NCBI RefSeq assembly: GCF_001411555.2
Contig: NC_049903.1
Span: 23,093,098-23,157,097, forward strand
Origin: Juglans regia
Taxonomy: Eukaryota > Streptophyta > Magnoliopsida > Fagales > Juglandaceae
Direction of reading: 5' to 3'
Length of the DNA stretch: 64,000 nt
Every line of letters begins with the position of its first letter. The first letter of the stretch is position 1. A program made the position numbers and the translations under genes. Shown piece by piece: positions 11,624 to 24,911 of this stretch. A model generated the notes under the pieces. It ran no database searches, was not told the origin of the DNA, and worked only from the letters and a program-made list of their open reading frames with translations.

Positions 11624-12632
11624 TATCTCAACGCACTTACAGCTGGTCCATATACCTGTGTTGTGATACGATAATTGTTAGGGACACATGGTTCAAGGGA
11701 ACTCGTGTAGCACCTACATGGTCACTTTTATAAATCAAGCTATTGAACAAGATTCCAAGTTCATGTATTTCACATTCACATTCAGTCATGTTTCACGTTC
11801 AAGTTCATGTCATGTCATGTTTAGTTCAATTCAATCTATGCTCAAGTTCAGATTATGTCAGTTTATGCCATGTTACACATCAAGTTATTTTATGCTTGCT
11901 TATGACTTTAATTATGCATTCGTACCTTTACTGTCATGCATGCATCATTAACCTGTGTGGAAGTTCTCTGTTAACTTGCTAAAATTTGTATTCAAATCTC
12001 GCCATGATAGTCTTAACTACCATTCTCCCGTGATAGGAGATATGTCAGATCGAGGAGAGGGAACGAAGCCTGCCCGATTGGAGGAGGTTGATTAAGTGGC
12101 GCCAATGCGATGCAAAGCTTGTGGCCTCCTTTGTTAGATTTTTGGACAGTATTATGGCTCAATGAGATGGCTCAGTACTTATTATTTTTAGGAAAAATCT
12201 AATTGTAAGCGATTCTGTGTACTAATACGCGCACTCATTCAATATGATTGGTCAGAAAGTAGATTTTATTGAAAACAGTGCTAATTTGAATTTATAATAT
12301 GAAGGCAACAACATTAGTATGCAAATTAGTACACAAACTTGCTTGTACATAGCAAAACTCTTATCTTTATGATGTAATTATGGAACTTGGTCTACCATGT
12401 TTTGAGATTACAGTCTTTTGAGACATTTATTGTAATCATGGTGTATGTTTATCCTTTCAGTATGTATGGATCATGTTTTTAAGTATTTGGGATATTATTA
12501 GTTTGGTGTATAGTATTGTTGAAATAAAAAAATTATCCGCTACGAATATTGCAGATTATTAAATACATGTTAGAAATATTGCATCTTTTTCTGCCATGAA
12601 CGGAGGCTAGTAACCTTATGTTGCATGTCCCG

Positions 12633-13050
12633 ACTTTAGAATAATATCAATTATTTTCTCCCAAATCATATATATTTATGATATTAGTTATTTTCCTCCA
12701 AATTATAAATTTATGCTCATTCTTGCCTTGTTAGTAAATATTTGGTTTCAAGTTTAGAAGTGATTATGATTATGATTTTGACCAAATTTTTGGTAGGATT
12801 CTTGTTTATTTATGTATTTATTTCTCATACAATAATTCAGATTTTTCTTTTTTTGGAAATATCTTCATAATTTCAAATTTTGTAACTATTTAAGTCCAAC
12901 TTATGGGATTCATAAAATAATTTCAAATTTTACTATTAATCAATCTTATTTAGAGTTTTATCTATGTTTTGGGCAAATCTCTTGTCTTCTATGATTCGAT
13001 TATCTGTTTGAACTAGCCGTCGGAATTAATTTAAATTCTGTCTGACATCA
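12633..13050 (+). mobile_element. Second LTR fragment of the older Ty3 element
   Basis: It matches 4801-5245 over about 400 bases and ends TCTGACATCA, against TCTGCATTA in the first copy. It directly follows the truncated LTR-A copy, so the internal part of the older element is gone between gag and this LTR. Confidence 0.6.
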
Positions 13051-14344
13051 TTTTACAAAATACCCCTCATTTTAGAACATTATTGTGTAAAATGTTATGA
13101 AAAGTGGATGCGTTCATAATTTTTAGTAAGTTAAAACATTTGAAGAGCTTGCGCATAATTGCTATACACGGCAAGCAGGTGATTGGATAGATTTGGGTAG
13201 AACACCAAGGGGGGAAATGATTGCGGTGCGAGAAAAGAATGAAAAGGAGTACTGCAGGCCATCTATCAAATGTGAATAGAATACACAATTTTATTACTTG
13301 GGGTTGCTACATTTCAATCCTATAGTTAGAAAACTACTGTAGCAAAGTTAAGAATGATCACTATTTTAGGGGGCTAGATGAAGGATGAATTTTGAGTTCC
13401 AGTAGATACTTTAGCTATCAGCATTAGTATTATATTATCTCTTTCCCTCCCTTGCTCTCAAAAAACACATGCAAAATGGAATATCTAGAGCCTTTTATGA
13501 AAGTAAGTTGTAGCTTAGCTTAATATCTAAAGTCACCCGAATTATTACGGGGCCCATAAGCCCAATAGTTTATCTTTTGGCCCGTTGAGAGATTTAGCAG
13601 ATGATTTTGAATGATATTAATCAGCCAATATTTTTAATAAACAGAATTGAGGTTTATCGAGTAAATTTGAAGAGGCCAAGGGTCCAAAAGTTATTATGGT
13701 GCATTATTGAATTTTAGTGAATCCAATAATCGGGTTAGAAATCATTTAATTTTATGAAGCATGTGGGCCCAATTTAATTGGTATTAGGCCGAATATTTTT
13801 TTAAAAACTCCAAATTTGGCTAACTATTATTTATTAATCGACATTGTCTACGAAAATATAGGAAAACAGGAGAATTGAGTTAGATCCATTAAATGGCTCA
13901 ACCCACGTACAAAGCCCAATCCATGTGTATGTGTAATGAACCAATTGTGGGCTTATCAAGAGATATTGAGTTGATGATAATAATAAAAAAAAAATGATAA
14001 ATAAGTTTTTTCTTGAATGAAAAATGAAATGAAAGGTAGATAAATAATAGAAGAATTCAACATTTTCTTGAGCAATTAATTGAAATTAGAGCATAAATCA
14101 CAAGAATGGCAAATCCATTAAGATATAGAGATATCAACCTAGTTGAAGCAAAACAATTATGTCTTTTGATCTCGATGCCTAACGAAGGCCATGATCTTTG
14201 TGGGATTGCAAATTTGATTGTAGGAAGTTACATGTATAATTTAAAGGTGGTGACTAACTTCGGAATGATTTTTCTCTTGAAGAGTTATCATTTCATGACC
14301 AAAATCTTGTTATCATTATTTTACCGATTTCTTAAATTTTGATC
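13051..14344. other. No gene seen
   Basis: AT-rich sequence with short ORFs only. A 78-codon ORF at 14,106-14,342 shows no recognisable domain and no splice context. The stretch is the immediate 3'-side flank of the LINE that follows. Confidence 0.5.
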
Positions 14345-14436
14345 TGATATCTTTAATTACTTTTTTTTTTTATATATAGGAAACATGACTTCCATTAATA
14401 AAAAGAAGATTATAGACATTTATCAAGCCATAGAAC

Positions 14437-17400
14437 TTAAGAAAAAAAGTCTTGAATACAATCCCACCACGTAGCAATATCTTCAACATTAATCGCATAA
14501 CGCGCTAAACAGTGCGCTGCCCTATTTCCTTCTCTATGAGCATAGACAAATTTACAATCAGCGAAGTGCTTGGAAAGAATTTTAATCTCACTATATTACA
14601 GCCCAAGCAGGGAGTCTTCTATGGAGTGCCGTTGCAATGCCTCAACTACTAACAAGCACTCAGATAGAACTTGGATGTTTGCAATACCCATATTAGAACA
14701 TAACTGCAGTCCTCTGAAAATAGCAATTAGTTCAATAACTTCTGGTTCCTCAACCTTGTGTTCAAGCTTGCTGGCAGCCATTAAAACGTTACCCTAGCCA
14801 TCACGTAATATGTAGCCCATATCGGATTTTCCCACCTCTCCAAAGATAGCCCCATCCACATTTAACTTTAAAAAACCTGCTGAAAGAGGTTTCTAATGAA
14901 AATGTTTGTTCAATTGAAACTTAGGCAGGGTTCTTACCTCTTTAAAATTTATGAGCAAACTCAAAGCATTGGCAGCTATATTTCTTGGAATTAGCAAGAC
15001 CTGTTCATGAACCATTTTGTTACGCCTATACCAAAAACCCCATGCCAATGCAAAGAAAATAGGCAGTTTGTCACTGAAGGCTCCTTGACAGAGAGATAAA
15101 ACAACATCAAAGAGTCTCATATCAGTTGCAAAATTCACCTCTGGCAAGATCTCCTTCCAAATACTTTGTAAATTGCTACAACTTAACAAAGCATGATTGA
15201 GGTCTTCACATTGAAAACCACAAAATCCACACTGGGCTTCCGTAAGAACTCTCCTCTTTAATAGGTTAGCTTTAGAGGGTAGGCCTTCTTTGCATGTGCG
15301 CCAAGCAAAAATTTTAATTTTACTCAGCACTGGCATCTTCCAAATCTGTCTCCATACTACCTTTGAAAAGCTTTCTGAAGAGGATTCAGCCCCATGAGAA
15401 CCCAACCTTGTTTTAAGAAGCCTATAGCAACTTTTAACACTAAAGACTCCATTTCTCTCATAGGAGCAGATTTGCTTGTCACAATTAGCTCATGGGCAGA
15501 TCACTATCTTGAGAATATTTGACACCACATTTGGATTGAAGAGAGATCTCAGCTTGTGCATATCCCAACTTCTTGAATCAGCTTCGAAGAGAGTACTAAC
15601 AACATATGTGGTATTAGTATCAGGACCAACTGAGGTTTCTGAAAGTAGAGTCCCGTGCCTTGGAATCCACTGATCCGACCATATTCTTGCTCGTCTTCCA
15701 CACCAATCCTCCATCTACAGCCTTCAAGCATCCATCTCTTTGCTTCCCATATTCCCCTCCAAGTGTAAGAAGGGTTCCTTCCTAACCCAGGTTGTGAAAA
15801 GGAGGAATTAAGAAAATATTTAGACTTAAATAGCGTGAACAGCAGGGAGTTTTCATTTTGTAGCAATCTCCACCCTTGTTTATCCAAAAGAGCTAAATTA
15901 AATAATCTGAGTTCTTTACACCCCATCCCCCCACATGACCTTTGTCTCACACATTCGAGACCAACTCACCCAATGGATCTTCCTTTCTTATCCTTTTTGA
16001 CCCCACCAAAACTTCGCAATTAAACCCTCCAAATCAACACACAAAGAAGAGGGTAACAAAAAACAGCTCATGGAATAGGAAGGTACAGAGAGAGCCACAG
16101 CTTTTAAAAGTACTTCCTTTCCCCCTTGAGAAAGTAACTTCTCTTTCCAACATTGGAGCTTTCCCCAAACTCTCTTTCTTATAGAGAGAAAGGCTCTATG
16201 TCTAGATCTGCCCACAATAGAAGAAAGACCCAGGTAACGTTCATACTATTGAATCTCACTATTTCCCCATAGTTGCTGTATTTCATCAGACCTAACAGCA
16301 AGAGAAACATTACCACTGAAGACCATAGTTGTCTTTTCCTTGTTAATTTTCTGGCCAGAAACTAACTCATATCTGTCTAGAATAGCCTGCACTCTTCTAT
16401 TCTCCCCCATCTCAGCCTTACAAAAAATAACACTATCATCTACAAAGAGCAGATGATTTATGTTTGGGGCACCTCTACATATTCTCAAACCAGATCCTTT
16501 TAACCCTGCTTCCTTTAGTAAGGTAATTAAACCTTCAGTACAAAGAAGGAACAAATAGGGGGAAAGCAGATCCCCATGCCTCAAACCTTTGGAAGGGATT
16601 ACAGGTCCTTTGGGATCACCATTAATAAGCACCGAGTAAGAGACAGAGTTGACACAATACATAATCAAGTTAATGAAGTTCTGGTGAAACCCCATAGTCT
16701 CCATTATTGACTTGAGAAAGCTCCATTCAACCCTGTCATATGTCTTACTCATGTCAAATTTTAACGACATGAACCCCTTCTTACCTTTTTTCTTCTTTTT
16801 AAGGTAATGTACTAACTCGTAAGCAATTAGTACATTATCTGTTATCAAACGACCAGGAACAAAAGCACTTTGGCTATCACCAATAACCCCATTCAAAACA
16901 GATTTCAGCCTATTAGAAATCACCTTTGCAATCAATTTATAAACCACATTGCAGAGGCTAATGGGCCTATAGTCATTGAATTTTAAGGGAGATTTCATTT
17001 TCAGAATAAGAGTGATAAAAGTGTGATTTAGAGAGGCAGAGAAAGAACCTAAGTTTAATGCCTCCAGAACTACGAAAGTAATTGACTCACCCACCACATG
17101 CCAGTACTTTTGAAAGAAATTGGGGGCATGCCATCCAGGCCTGGAGCTGAAGAGGGATTCATCTGGTCAAGTGCCCTTTTGACTTCATCTGCAGAGTATA
17201 CTCTTGTCAGCTCCTCATTCATTGAAGGATTCACTCTTCCTGATAAAGACTTCAGAAAATTCAAGGAACCACTCGGATTAGAGCAAGAAAACAAATTCTG
17301 GAAGTAGTTCAGAATTACTCTGTCCCGACCATGAGCTTCATGCCAATTCCTGTAGTCATCCTAAATTTTAATGAGCTTGTTTTTCCTCCTCCTCTGAGAA

Positions 17401-18500
17401 GCTTTCATATGGAAGTACTTAGAGTGTTGGTCACCCTCCTTCAACCATGCTGCTTTTGACCTTTGACGCCACATTATTTCATCCATTTCAAGCCATTTTT
17501 GCACCTCATCTCTAGCAGTGTCATAGTCCTCTCTACCCATCCCTAAATGACCTTTATCATGGACCAAAGCAAAATTCTGTTTTGCTCTTTGAAGCTTCTA
17601 CTGCACATGTCCAAAAGACTGTCTATTCCAGGAAGTCAGCTGGCTTCTGCAACATTTAATGGCCTTCATCACCTCACCCATATTGGACTGGGAAGCACAT
17701 CTTTCCCAATTTTCTTTAATAATATTTTTACACACTTCCTCACCCACCCACATAGACTCAAACTTGAAGGGTTTTTTTACTCTAGCGATTTCAACAACAC
17801 CTTCGAAATTAACCCAAATCGGTACATGATCCAAATATTCTACCAAGCCATGAGTAACAACAGCATTTGGAAACAAATCCCACCAAGAAGAGTTAGCTAA
17901 ACACCGATCTAGTCTTTCACTAATGCATTGGTTCCCTTCCCTACGATTGCACCAAGTAAACGGGCCCCTCTGAAACTCAAATCTCTCAGACCACAATCAT
18001 CAACCACAGACCTGAAAGACTCAATTTGTCTCTCTGGGCGAGGCCTCCCACCTCTTTTCTCAGAATGACACAACACCTCATTGAAGTCCCCTAGGACCAG
18101 CCACGGTTCCCCATTCACAGTACTTAGCGTCCTCATTAACTCCCAAGTACAAAACCTCAAACTAACTTCAGGATTTCCATAAATGCCAGATAAAAACCAA
18201 GAGAATGAATCACCTTTAACAATAGCTTGTATATGGAAATTGGAATAATTAATAATAGACAAATCCACATCTTTTCCCCATAACAATGCTAAACCCCCCA
18301 CCCCCCCTTCTACCACAAGAACCAATCGGTAAACAGTTTACAAAACCAAGTCTGAACTTACATTGATCGAATTCACGAGCTGACAACCTTGTTTCTTGCA
18401 AGAACAGTACATCGGGCTCTTCCCTCCTGATCAAATCCCGAAGGGTACGAATGCCCCGTGGGTTCCCAAGCCCACGGGCATTCCAGCTCATTATTCTCAT
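14437..18500 (-). pseudogene. LINE ORF2: endonuclease, reverse transcriptase, RNase H (broken)
   Basis: The minus frame starts MRIMSWNARGLGNPRG at 18,500. The AP-type endonuclease follows in pieces (FLQETR, then VLGDFNEVL near 18,090, then LDHVPIW near 17,820, where SDH is expected). The reverse transcriptase lies mainly at 17,294-16,246 (LNHTFITLI, then DYRPISLCNVVYK, KFDMSKTYDRVEW, GLRHGDLLSPYLF, and LLFVDDSVIF as the YxDD-equivalent motif, near 16,440). The zinc-binding RT C-terminal region is at 15,405-14,893 (FAWRTCKEGLPSKANL, FCGFQCEDLNHALLSC), and RNase H is at about 14,860-14,437 (LKLNVDGAIFGE, HREGNRAAHCLARYA). It nicks target DNA and copies the LINE RNA. At least six frame changes or stops separate these blocks, and the last catalytic Asp of RNase H is His (AAHCLA). 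Confidence 0.85.
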
Positions 18501-18789
18501 TAATCACGGCGATGCTAGATCCCAACTGCCACCGATAGATTAGCTGAACCACCATTATCCTTGCCCGCTACCGACGAAGCTTGGCTGTGTTTTTTGGTAA
18601 CCCTGAGATTGGAAGCCTCTCCGTCCCTCTCTATTTTGGTAACCTTCCTCTTACGCGTGCCCAGAGACACCTTTTCCTCTTTTTGATTCGAGTAAGTCTA
18701 TATAGCCGCTACTGTTCATCTTCCACCGCACTCCATCTGACGTGTTTTTTCTTTTCTTTTCTTTTTTTAAAAAAAAAAAAAAAAAAGAA

Positions 18790-19109
18790 GAGAAAACATG
18801 CATTTTAATTTCAATTCCCCCCATCCTGCGTTCTTCCTCATTTCTTCTCTCAGAAACCATTCCCCCTCCTTCTCCCGCGTTCTCTCCACCACTCCCCCAG
18901 ATCGTGTCCTTTCGCCGCCGGCTTCACCCTGCCAGCTCTGTCCCATCAGTCGGAAGTGCATGGGTCCATCACGTCGGCACCGAGTGACAAACATTGTCCA
19001 TTGGGTTTGCCATTTCTATACTGCAGCACCTTAGCAGTCCTCCGCTCACTGCATTCAGTCCTCCACTAGTTTGCTGCTGCCGAGAGCCACCTTAGCTCGT
19101 CTTGCAAGG
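18790..19109 (+). other. Probable 5' UTR exon of the transposase gene
   Basis: CT-rich sequence with a consensus splice donor (GCAAGG|GTAAGAAAT) at 19,109/19,110. The next plausible acceptor (TTTTTCCAG) is at 20,810, 92 bases before the start codon. The implied first intron is about 1.7 kb. The transcription start was not identified. Confidence 0.45.
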
Positions 19110-20810
19110 GTAAGAAATTTCAGAAAATGGGTTTTTTTTTCTCTTTTCGTTGCATATCTCCGATCGTCTAACAGATCGATTCCTGTTTATTTGATCTGTG
19201 TTTTGTGGGATTTTTGGGTTGTTGATGTTGTATGTTTTTTTGGTTGTTGATAACATCTGAAATGAGCCGATTTGATGTTTGTTTGATCTGTGTTTTGTGG
19301 AGCTTTTGGGTTGTTGATAACATCTGAAGATATTTATGGAGACACCATCGATATTGCAAGCAGTGGTCAACTGGTTTGCTATGTATGAGGTTGTTGATAA
19401 CATCGGAAGAGCTTTTGGCCCTTATTGTCTCTAGTAAAAATAAACTATCTTTAGAAGTTTTTAAATTTTTTACTTATATAAAAAAAAAAAGTTCTGCAAA
19501 CATACACTAGGTCCCATTTAGCCATCCTTATTGCTATGTATGAGGCTATATATGCTGTACAATAGTTTGTGTAAAACAAATTGATCCACTAATGTTTAGT
19601 TGGATGGGGTTGTTTGTTGCCTTTGTGCAAGTAAATGGAAAACTAGTTTATAAACAAATGTGGAACAGTCTAGACAAACAATTTAGCATAGGATTAATTT
19701 TTGAATACCAGTCTCAAGTCTCTAATTTTTTCACTGTCCTCTGTTTTGCTGCTTCCAAGAATTATAGGAACTTCTTATAATTCTTTAATACTTCTTATAA
19801 TTCTTTAATAAGTGGAATTGTCAAGGTTAGAAATTGCAATGGTCTTGGTGAAAGCCAATCACACATCGTCTCAAAACTTGATTCCGGCGAAAATTATCCC
19901 CTTGGGAATACATTAAGGCAACAATAAATAATAAGTTGGAAAAAAAAAGTTAATTGTGGCGATTTGAAGTGACGACCTAGCAACCAAATAATTCTAGAAA
20001 ATATCATGACCATTATAGGATTCTAGAAAGATCACTTGAAATGCCTTCGTAATTCTTATATGAAACTAATCTTTAATTGAGTTGTAAAAGTTTAGTTTTG
20101 ATTTTTTTGGGGCTAGCTAGAAGTTCTTTTTATATGTTGCAGTTAAAAATGATTATATTATCAAATGATTTACCTCTTAAGAATGCCAAATGATACCGAA
20201 ATTATTTCATCAAGAAGGTGATCGCACCCGTTAAATATGCGAATGAAATGAAAAGAAGATAATTTGATTTTCATATTAAAAACATTAAAACATAAGAGAT
20301 AATTCGTTTATTTTAAAAAGCAACAAAAAAAAAATAACAACTTAGATTGTTGGTTGACCCCTTTTCTCTCTTTCCATATATTTGAAAAGAGTAATGATAG
20401 GCTCGCATACTTCTTACAATTTTGTTTTCATAACTCTACTTAAATGAAAGATATGTTTATAAAATAATAATATTCTTATAACTCTATTTGATAAAAACAA
20501 GCTCATATAAGACCTTTTAAAATAAATTTATAAAATATTGTAAAAATAGGTGTCTTAGATCACTTTTCATCTAAATGAAAAAAAATATTAATTGGAATGG
20601 GACTAGTTTGAAAAAATAGTTGTCTTAGATCACTTTTCATCTGAATGAAAAAAAAAATATTAATTGGAATGCGACTAATTTGAAGAAATAGTGTCTTTGA
20701 TCACTTTTCAATTGTAAAAATAACAATTTTGTGCTCTAATTTACAAGTGGCCTCTTTTTGTCTTGAATGAGACTACTTCTAATGACTTTGTATGCAGGTT
20801 TTTTTTCCAG
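19110..20810 (+). other. Probable first intron of the transposase gene, with short tandem repeats
   Basis: No coding sequence is seen. A ~95-base duplication lies at about 19,185-19,330 (shared words TTTGATCTGTGTTTTGTGG and GGTTGTTGATAACATC), and a 71-72 base tandem repeat lies at 20,545-20,715. Confidence 0.45.
20545..20715. repeat. 71-72 bp tandem repeat, about 2.3 copies
   Basis: Units start at 20,545, 20,616 and 20,688. Each begins ATAG(G/T)TGTCTTAGATCAC or a close form and carries TTCATCT, an A run and ATATTAATTGGAATG. The third unit is partial. Confidence 0.8.
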
Positions 20811-20902
20811 CCCTTAGCTTCTATACCTTGTGAATGTAGGTTGCGGGATTTCTTATGTTTTGTTAATGTTGTTTCATCAATAGTTATTGAATAAATTATG
20901 TG

Positions 20903-23900
20903 ATGGGTGGAGAGGAAGATGGAAGGCCACCTAGGCCTTCTACATCGATTTCAGGAACCCAGGTATGATACACATTGGTTATTTGAAAATATCGCACTCC
21001 AAAAATATTGTGAAGATTTACTTAATCCATTGTTTATTTATATATTATAGGGATATTATGGAAATGTAAATCCATATAACCTGCCATATATGATGCCTCC
21101 AAATCCATATCCATATCCCTGTCCAAATCCGTACGCTTGGGGTAGCCAGGTATAGTTATTTTAGTATTTGCGTATTTTTTTTATTGAATGGGTTTGAGTC
21201 ATTCTAACAAAGTTGGTTTTTTGCAACATCTGCCACTGCCACCCTTTGGAACAACCACAACCATGCCATCCCCTCTGTCGAGTAATCAAAAGGAGTTGAG
21301 ACGAGGTGAAGATACAACCCAGGTAGTTCATTTGAGTCTCTTTTTATGGTTGTTTCTTGTACCTCCGTATTTTCCTGATTTTATAATGTGCATTCTGAAA
21401 AATGCAACAGCAGTCGCCTATGCCACCATGTGTGCCAACTATGCCATACCCACATTGCGCAAGTGAGTCATCAACTATGCCATCCATAACTGTAGCTGAA
21501 AAGAATTATGTAGCTGAAAAGAATTCAGGAGGTACACTTTTAACCATAACAGTTAACATCCACTAAATATTTCGTCCAAATACAATGTTCCTAACCATGC
21601 AATCTTCCTTCTCAGAAGCATATCCACATTCATATCCACATCCATATCCATATCCATATCCATATGCTTGGGGTAGCGAGGTAAAGTGTTGTTAGGATAT
21701 TGATTTTGTTTAATGCGTGGGTTTCAGTCATTCTAATAGAGTAGATTTTTTGCAGCATCTGCCACCGCCACCCTTTGGACCAACCATGCCATCCCCTTTG
21801 TCGAGTATTCCGGAGGAGTTGAGACGAGGCGAAGATACAATCCAGGTAGTTCATTTGAGTATCTTTTTATGCTTGTTTCTTCTACCTCTGTATATTCCTT
21901 ACTGAATAACATGCATCTCGAAAAATGCAGCAGTCGGTGATGCCACCACGTGTCCCAACTATGCCATCCAATTCCCAAGCTGAAAAGAATTTAGAAGGTC
22001 TATATTTGAATGCATGCATATCAGTTAACATTAGCTAAATATATTAAAAATGCTGAGTCTCTAACCATGCAATCTTTCTTGTCAGAAACTTCATCCGACA
22101 TAAATATAGAGCGAGATGCGGAGGGGATGAATGAAGTATCAGATGATGATAATAGAGTTGAATCAGATGATGATAATAGAGTAGAGCCTCCAAAATCTGG
22201 TATGCACTTTGCTACTGATAAAGAGGTTTTAGACTATTACAAACGATATGCCAAACAAGAGGGTTTTGGTGTTATCATAAGAAGAACGAAGAGAGATCTG
22301 GATGGGGGTGTGAAGTATGTGACAATTGGCTGTGCACGTGGCGGTAAGTATTATCCTAGCTGCAGTAATCTATCAAAGCCACGACCAACGACAAAAATAA
22401 ATTGTAAGGCTAAGATAAATGCTCGATTTGTTAATGGGGTATGGGTGTTGACCAGTGTTGATCTTGTTCACAATCATAGTACGGTTAGCCCACAAAAATC
22501 TTGATTTTTTAGATCTCACAAATATTTGGATGAATATAGTCAGAGAATGCTCGATTTGAATGACAGAGCGGGTATCCGGATGAATAAAAATTTCCAAGCA
22601 CTTGTGACTGATGCGGGGGGGTTTGAGAATTTAGCTTTACAAGAGAAAGATTGTAGGAATTTTATTGACAAAGCTAGAGACTTAAGAATGAGTAAAGGAG
22701 GTGGTGAAGCACTAAACGGGTACTTTAAGAGAATGAGGAAATTGAATGATGACTTTGTTTCCATCATGGATGTGGATGATGAGTTTAGAGTTAGGAATGT
22801 GTTTTGGGCTGACGCACGAAGTTGGGCAGCGTATGAGTATTTTGGAGACGTCATCACGTTCGATACAACGTACCTGACAAATAGGTAGGGGATGCCGTTT
22901 GCTCCCTTTGTTGGAGTAAACCATCATGGACAGTCCATACTCTTAGGGGCAAGCTTGATTTCAAGCGAGGACACAAGTACATTCGTGTGGTTGTTTGAAG
23001 CATGGTTAGAATGCATGAATGGACGAGCACCCGCAGCCATCATAACAGACCAAGACAGGGCAATGAAGAATGCGATTGAAATTGTATTCCCGAATGCAAG
23101 ACATAGATATTGTCTCTGGCACATAATGCGGAAACTGCCGGAGAAATTGGGATCCCACTCGGGATATAACGCAGGACTGAAGACTGCAATTCAGAGTGCA
23201 GTCTATGATACACAAAATTGTGAACAATTTGAGGAGAAGTGGGGGCAGTTAATTCAAAAGTATGACCTTATCGACAATGCATGGTTGCAGGGGTTGTACA
23301 CCGAGAGGTCATTTTGGGTGCCAGTTTACTTGAAAGGTGTATTCTGGGCTGGTATGAGCACTACCCAACAGTTTGAAAGCATGAACGCCTTCTTCGACGG
23401 ATATGTGCATTCCGGTATGACATTGAAAGAATTTGTCGATCAATTTGACAATGCTTTGAGGAAGAAGGTGGAGGCCGAGACGACAGCTGATTTCCAGTCC
23501 TGTAACCAAACAATCCCATGTGTATCCCTATTCAAAATTGAGATGCAGTTTCAATTATTATACACGAATGCAAAATTCAAAGAGGTCCAAGCAGAGGTTT
23601 GGGGGATGCTTTTATGTAACCCTTCACTTGTGGGCACTGAAGGTAGCATTTCCACGTTCGATGTTGCAGAAGAAATCTCTACACCTGATGGACAGTCCAG
23701 AATTGTGAAGTACATGGTTTACTTTAATGAATATGAATGCGAAGTTCAATGCACGTGTGCCTTGTTTGAGATGAGGGGGATTCTCTGCAGGCATGCATTT
23801 AAAGTCTGTCAGATGAAGTACATTCATGTGCTGCCAGATAAATATGTGTTAGATCGATGAAGGAAAAACTTAAAGAGAAGATACACACTGGTTAAGAGTA

Positions 23901-24570
23901 GCTATGATGATGTACGGGTCAATGCGGATGCACGACGCTATGAGCTTCTCGTACAAAGATGTCTAAGATTTGCGACGCGTGTATCTCGAAATGATAAGCA
24001 TGTGAATGCATTCTTTCATATGTTGGAGGACTTTGAGCATAAGTATGTAGGATTAGAGCCTGAGTCTGGTTCAACAAAGTTAAAAGAGAACGTGGTTGGC
24101 GATAAGGATAAGAAAATATTAAGCCCGCACGTTGTTTTGGGGAAAGGGAGACCCCCAACAAGAAGAAAGGTCCCAATGGTCGAGAAGGCTACAAGGAAGC
24201 GAAAGAAGAAACAGGTATTACATTTTGCAATGTCGGGCTGGTATAGATTTTGTGCTGCATACATCTATTATTCCTAACAAAGTGGGTAATTTTTATTTTT
24301 TCCTTTTTAGACTTACAGGAGTCTATTTGAAGACGCTTCACAGAATGTGGACATCCCGATGTCAAGCGGAGGTGATATTGTTGACGAGGTTGTTATCCCA
24401 ACCCAGTGTAGTGCTCTAACACAAGTAAGGCCTTCGGCCAATGATGAGGTGTGTGGTTATTTCCACCTTTTGACATATATATTATTCCTGTTTTAATGTA
24501 ATAAAAAGAAATAAGTGACATTAGGCATGCATTTATTCAGGCTATGCCAAGCTTGCCCCATGGAACTTAG
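20903..24570 (+). pseudogene. FAR1/FHY3-type MULE transposase, 10 coding exons, three in-frame stops
   Basis: Coding exons read from GT-AG sites: 20,903-20,962; 21,051-21,149; 21,227-21,322; 21,411-21,531; 21,616-21,680; 21,756-21,845; 21,931-21,997; 22,086-24,214; 24,311-24,448; 24,541-24,570 (about 964 codons). The N-terminus is rich in Pro and Tyr. Exon 8 carries the FAR1 DNA-binding zinc domain (residues ~245-340), the MULE transposase domain with acidic residues in FDTTYLTNR, ITDQDRAM and FESMNAFFD, and a SWIM zinc finger (CTC...CRH, ~755-775), followed by a basic tail (RKRKKKQ). The transposase would cut the element ends in the nucleus. Exon 8 has stops TGA 22,502-22,504, TAG 22,886-22,888 and TGA 23,858-23,860, all in one frame and with no frameshift, and the exon 3 acceptor reads AA instead of AG. 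It could also be read as a decayed FRS-like host gene; its place inside a LINE-split insertion favours the transposon. Confidence 0.85.
21051..21997 (+). repeat. Tandem duplication of a three-exon module in the transposase gene
   Basis: Exons 2-4 (21,051-21,531) and exons 5-7 (21,616-21,997), with their introns, are two copies of one module. Both encode a PYP-repeat ending PYAWGS, then HLPxPPFG...MPSPLSS...ELRRGEDT, then QSxMPPxVPTMP. Introns match too (GGGTTT(G/C)AGTCATTCTAA before the middle exon). Exon phases are kept. Confidence 0.85.
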
Positions 24571-24867
24571 CATATATAAGCGAGGGGAGTGTATTTGTAT
24601 TTTGGAGATCTCAGCTTTTTGTCAACTATGGTGGAAGATAGAGACTGGGCATATTCTCTGAAAGTAAATATGGAATTAGCACTCTGACCACTTTTTGTTT
24701 ACTATCTTCAACTACCTTGCAATGCAGCGGCTAATCTAAGTATTACTACTGGAGGTAAGCGTGAAGATGCCCAGATAATGTTAAATGAGTTTTAGCTGTT
24801 TCGAACTGCCTAAGCAATTGTATAATTTTAGTCATTGTGAAAATTTGAATTATTTTAGTTTTTCTAT

Positions 24868-24869
24868 GC

Positions 24870-24909
<40 letters not shown>
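24868..24909. repeat. (TA)n microsatellite
   Basis: About twenty TA units in the region downstream of the transposase stop codon. Confidence 0.95.

Positions 24910-24911
<2 letters not shown>

Larger units (their letters stand above)
5740..12632 (+). mobile_element. LTR-A copy, plus strand, interrupted and 3'-truncated
   Basis: It starts TGTAATAGACCGCTAAAAC, the degenerate counterpart of the LTR start at 59,743, and follows the intact LTR in order: 'ggtaaaatggtaattttactctaag' near 7256, ATGTTAYGTCATG islands near 7440-7860, 'ccctaagtgctaggatgaagtaatatcc' near 7890, 'acttacagctggt' near 11,637 and 'gtaaccttatgttgcatgtc' near 12,610. It stops about 50 bases before the expected terminal GGGGGCGTCACA and abuts sequence of the older element's second LTR. 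A separate Ty3 element is inserted at 8221-11,623. No genes of its own are seen. Confidence 0.7.

Noticed and set aside
14106..14342. 78-codon ORF beside the LINE target site
   Set aside because: No homology recognised and no supporting signals; it ends where the LINE target duplication begins.
20903..24570. Functional host FRS transcription factor gene
   Set aside because: Three in-frame stops, a lost splice acceptor and a location inside a LINE-interrupting insertion argue against it.
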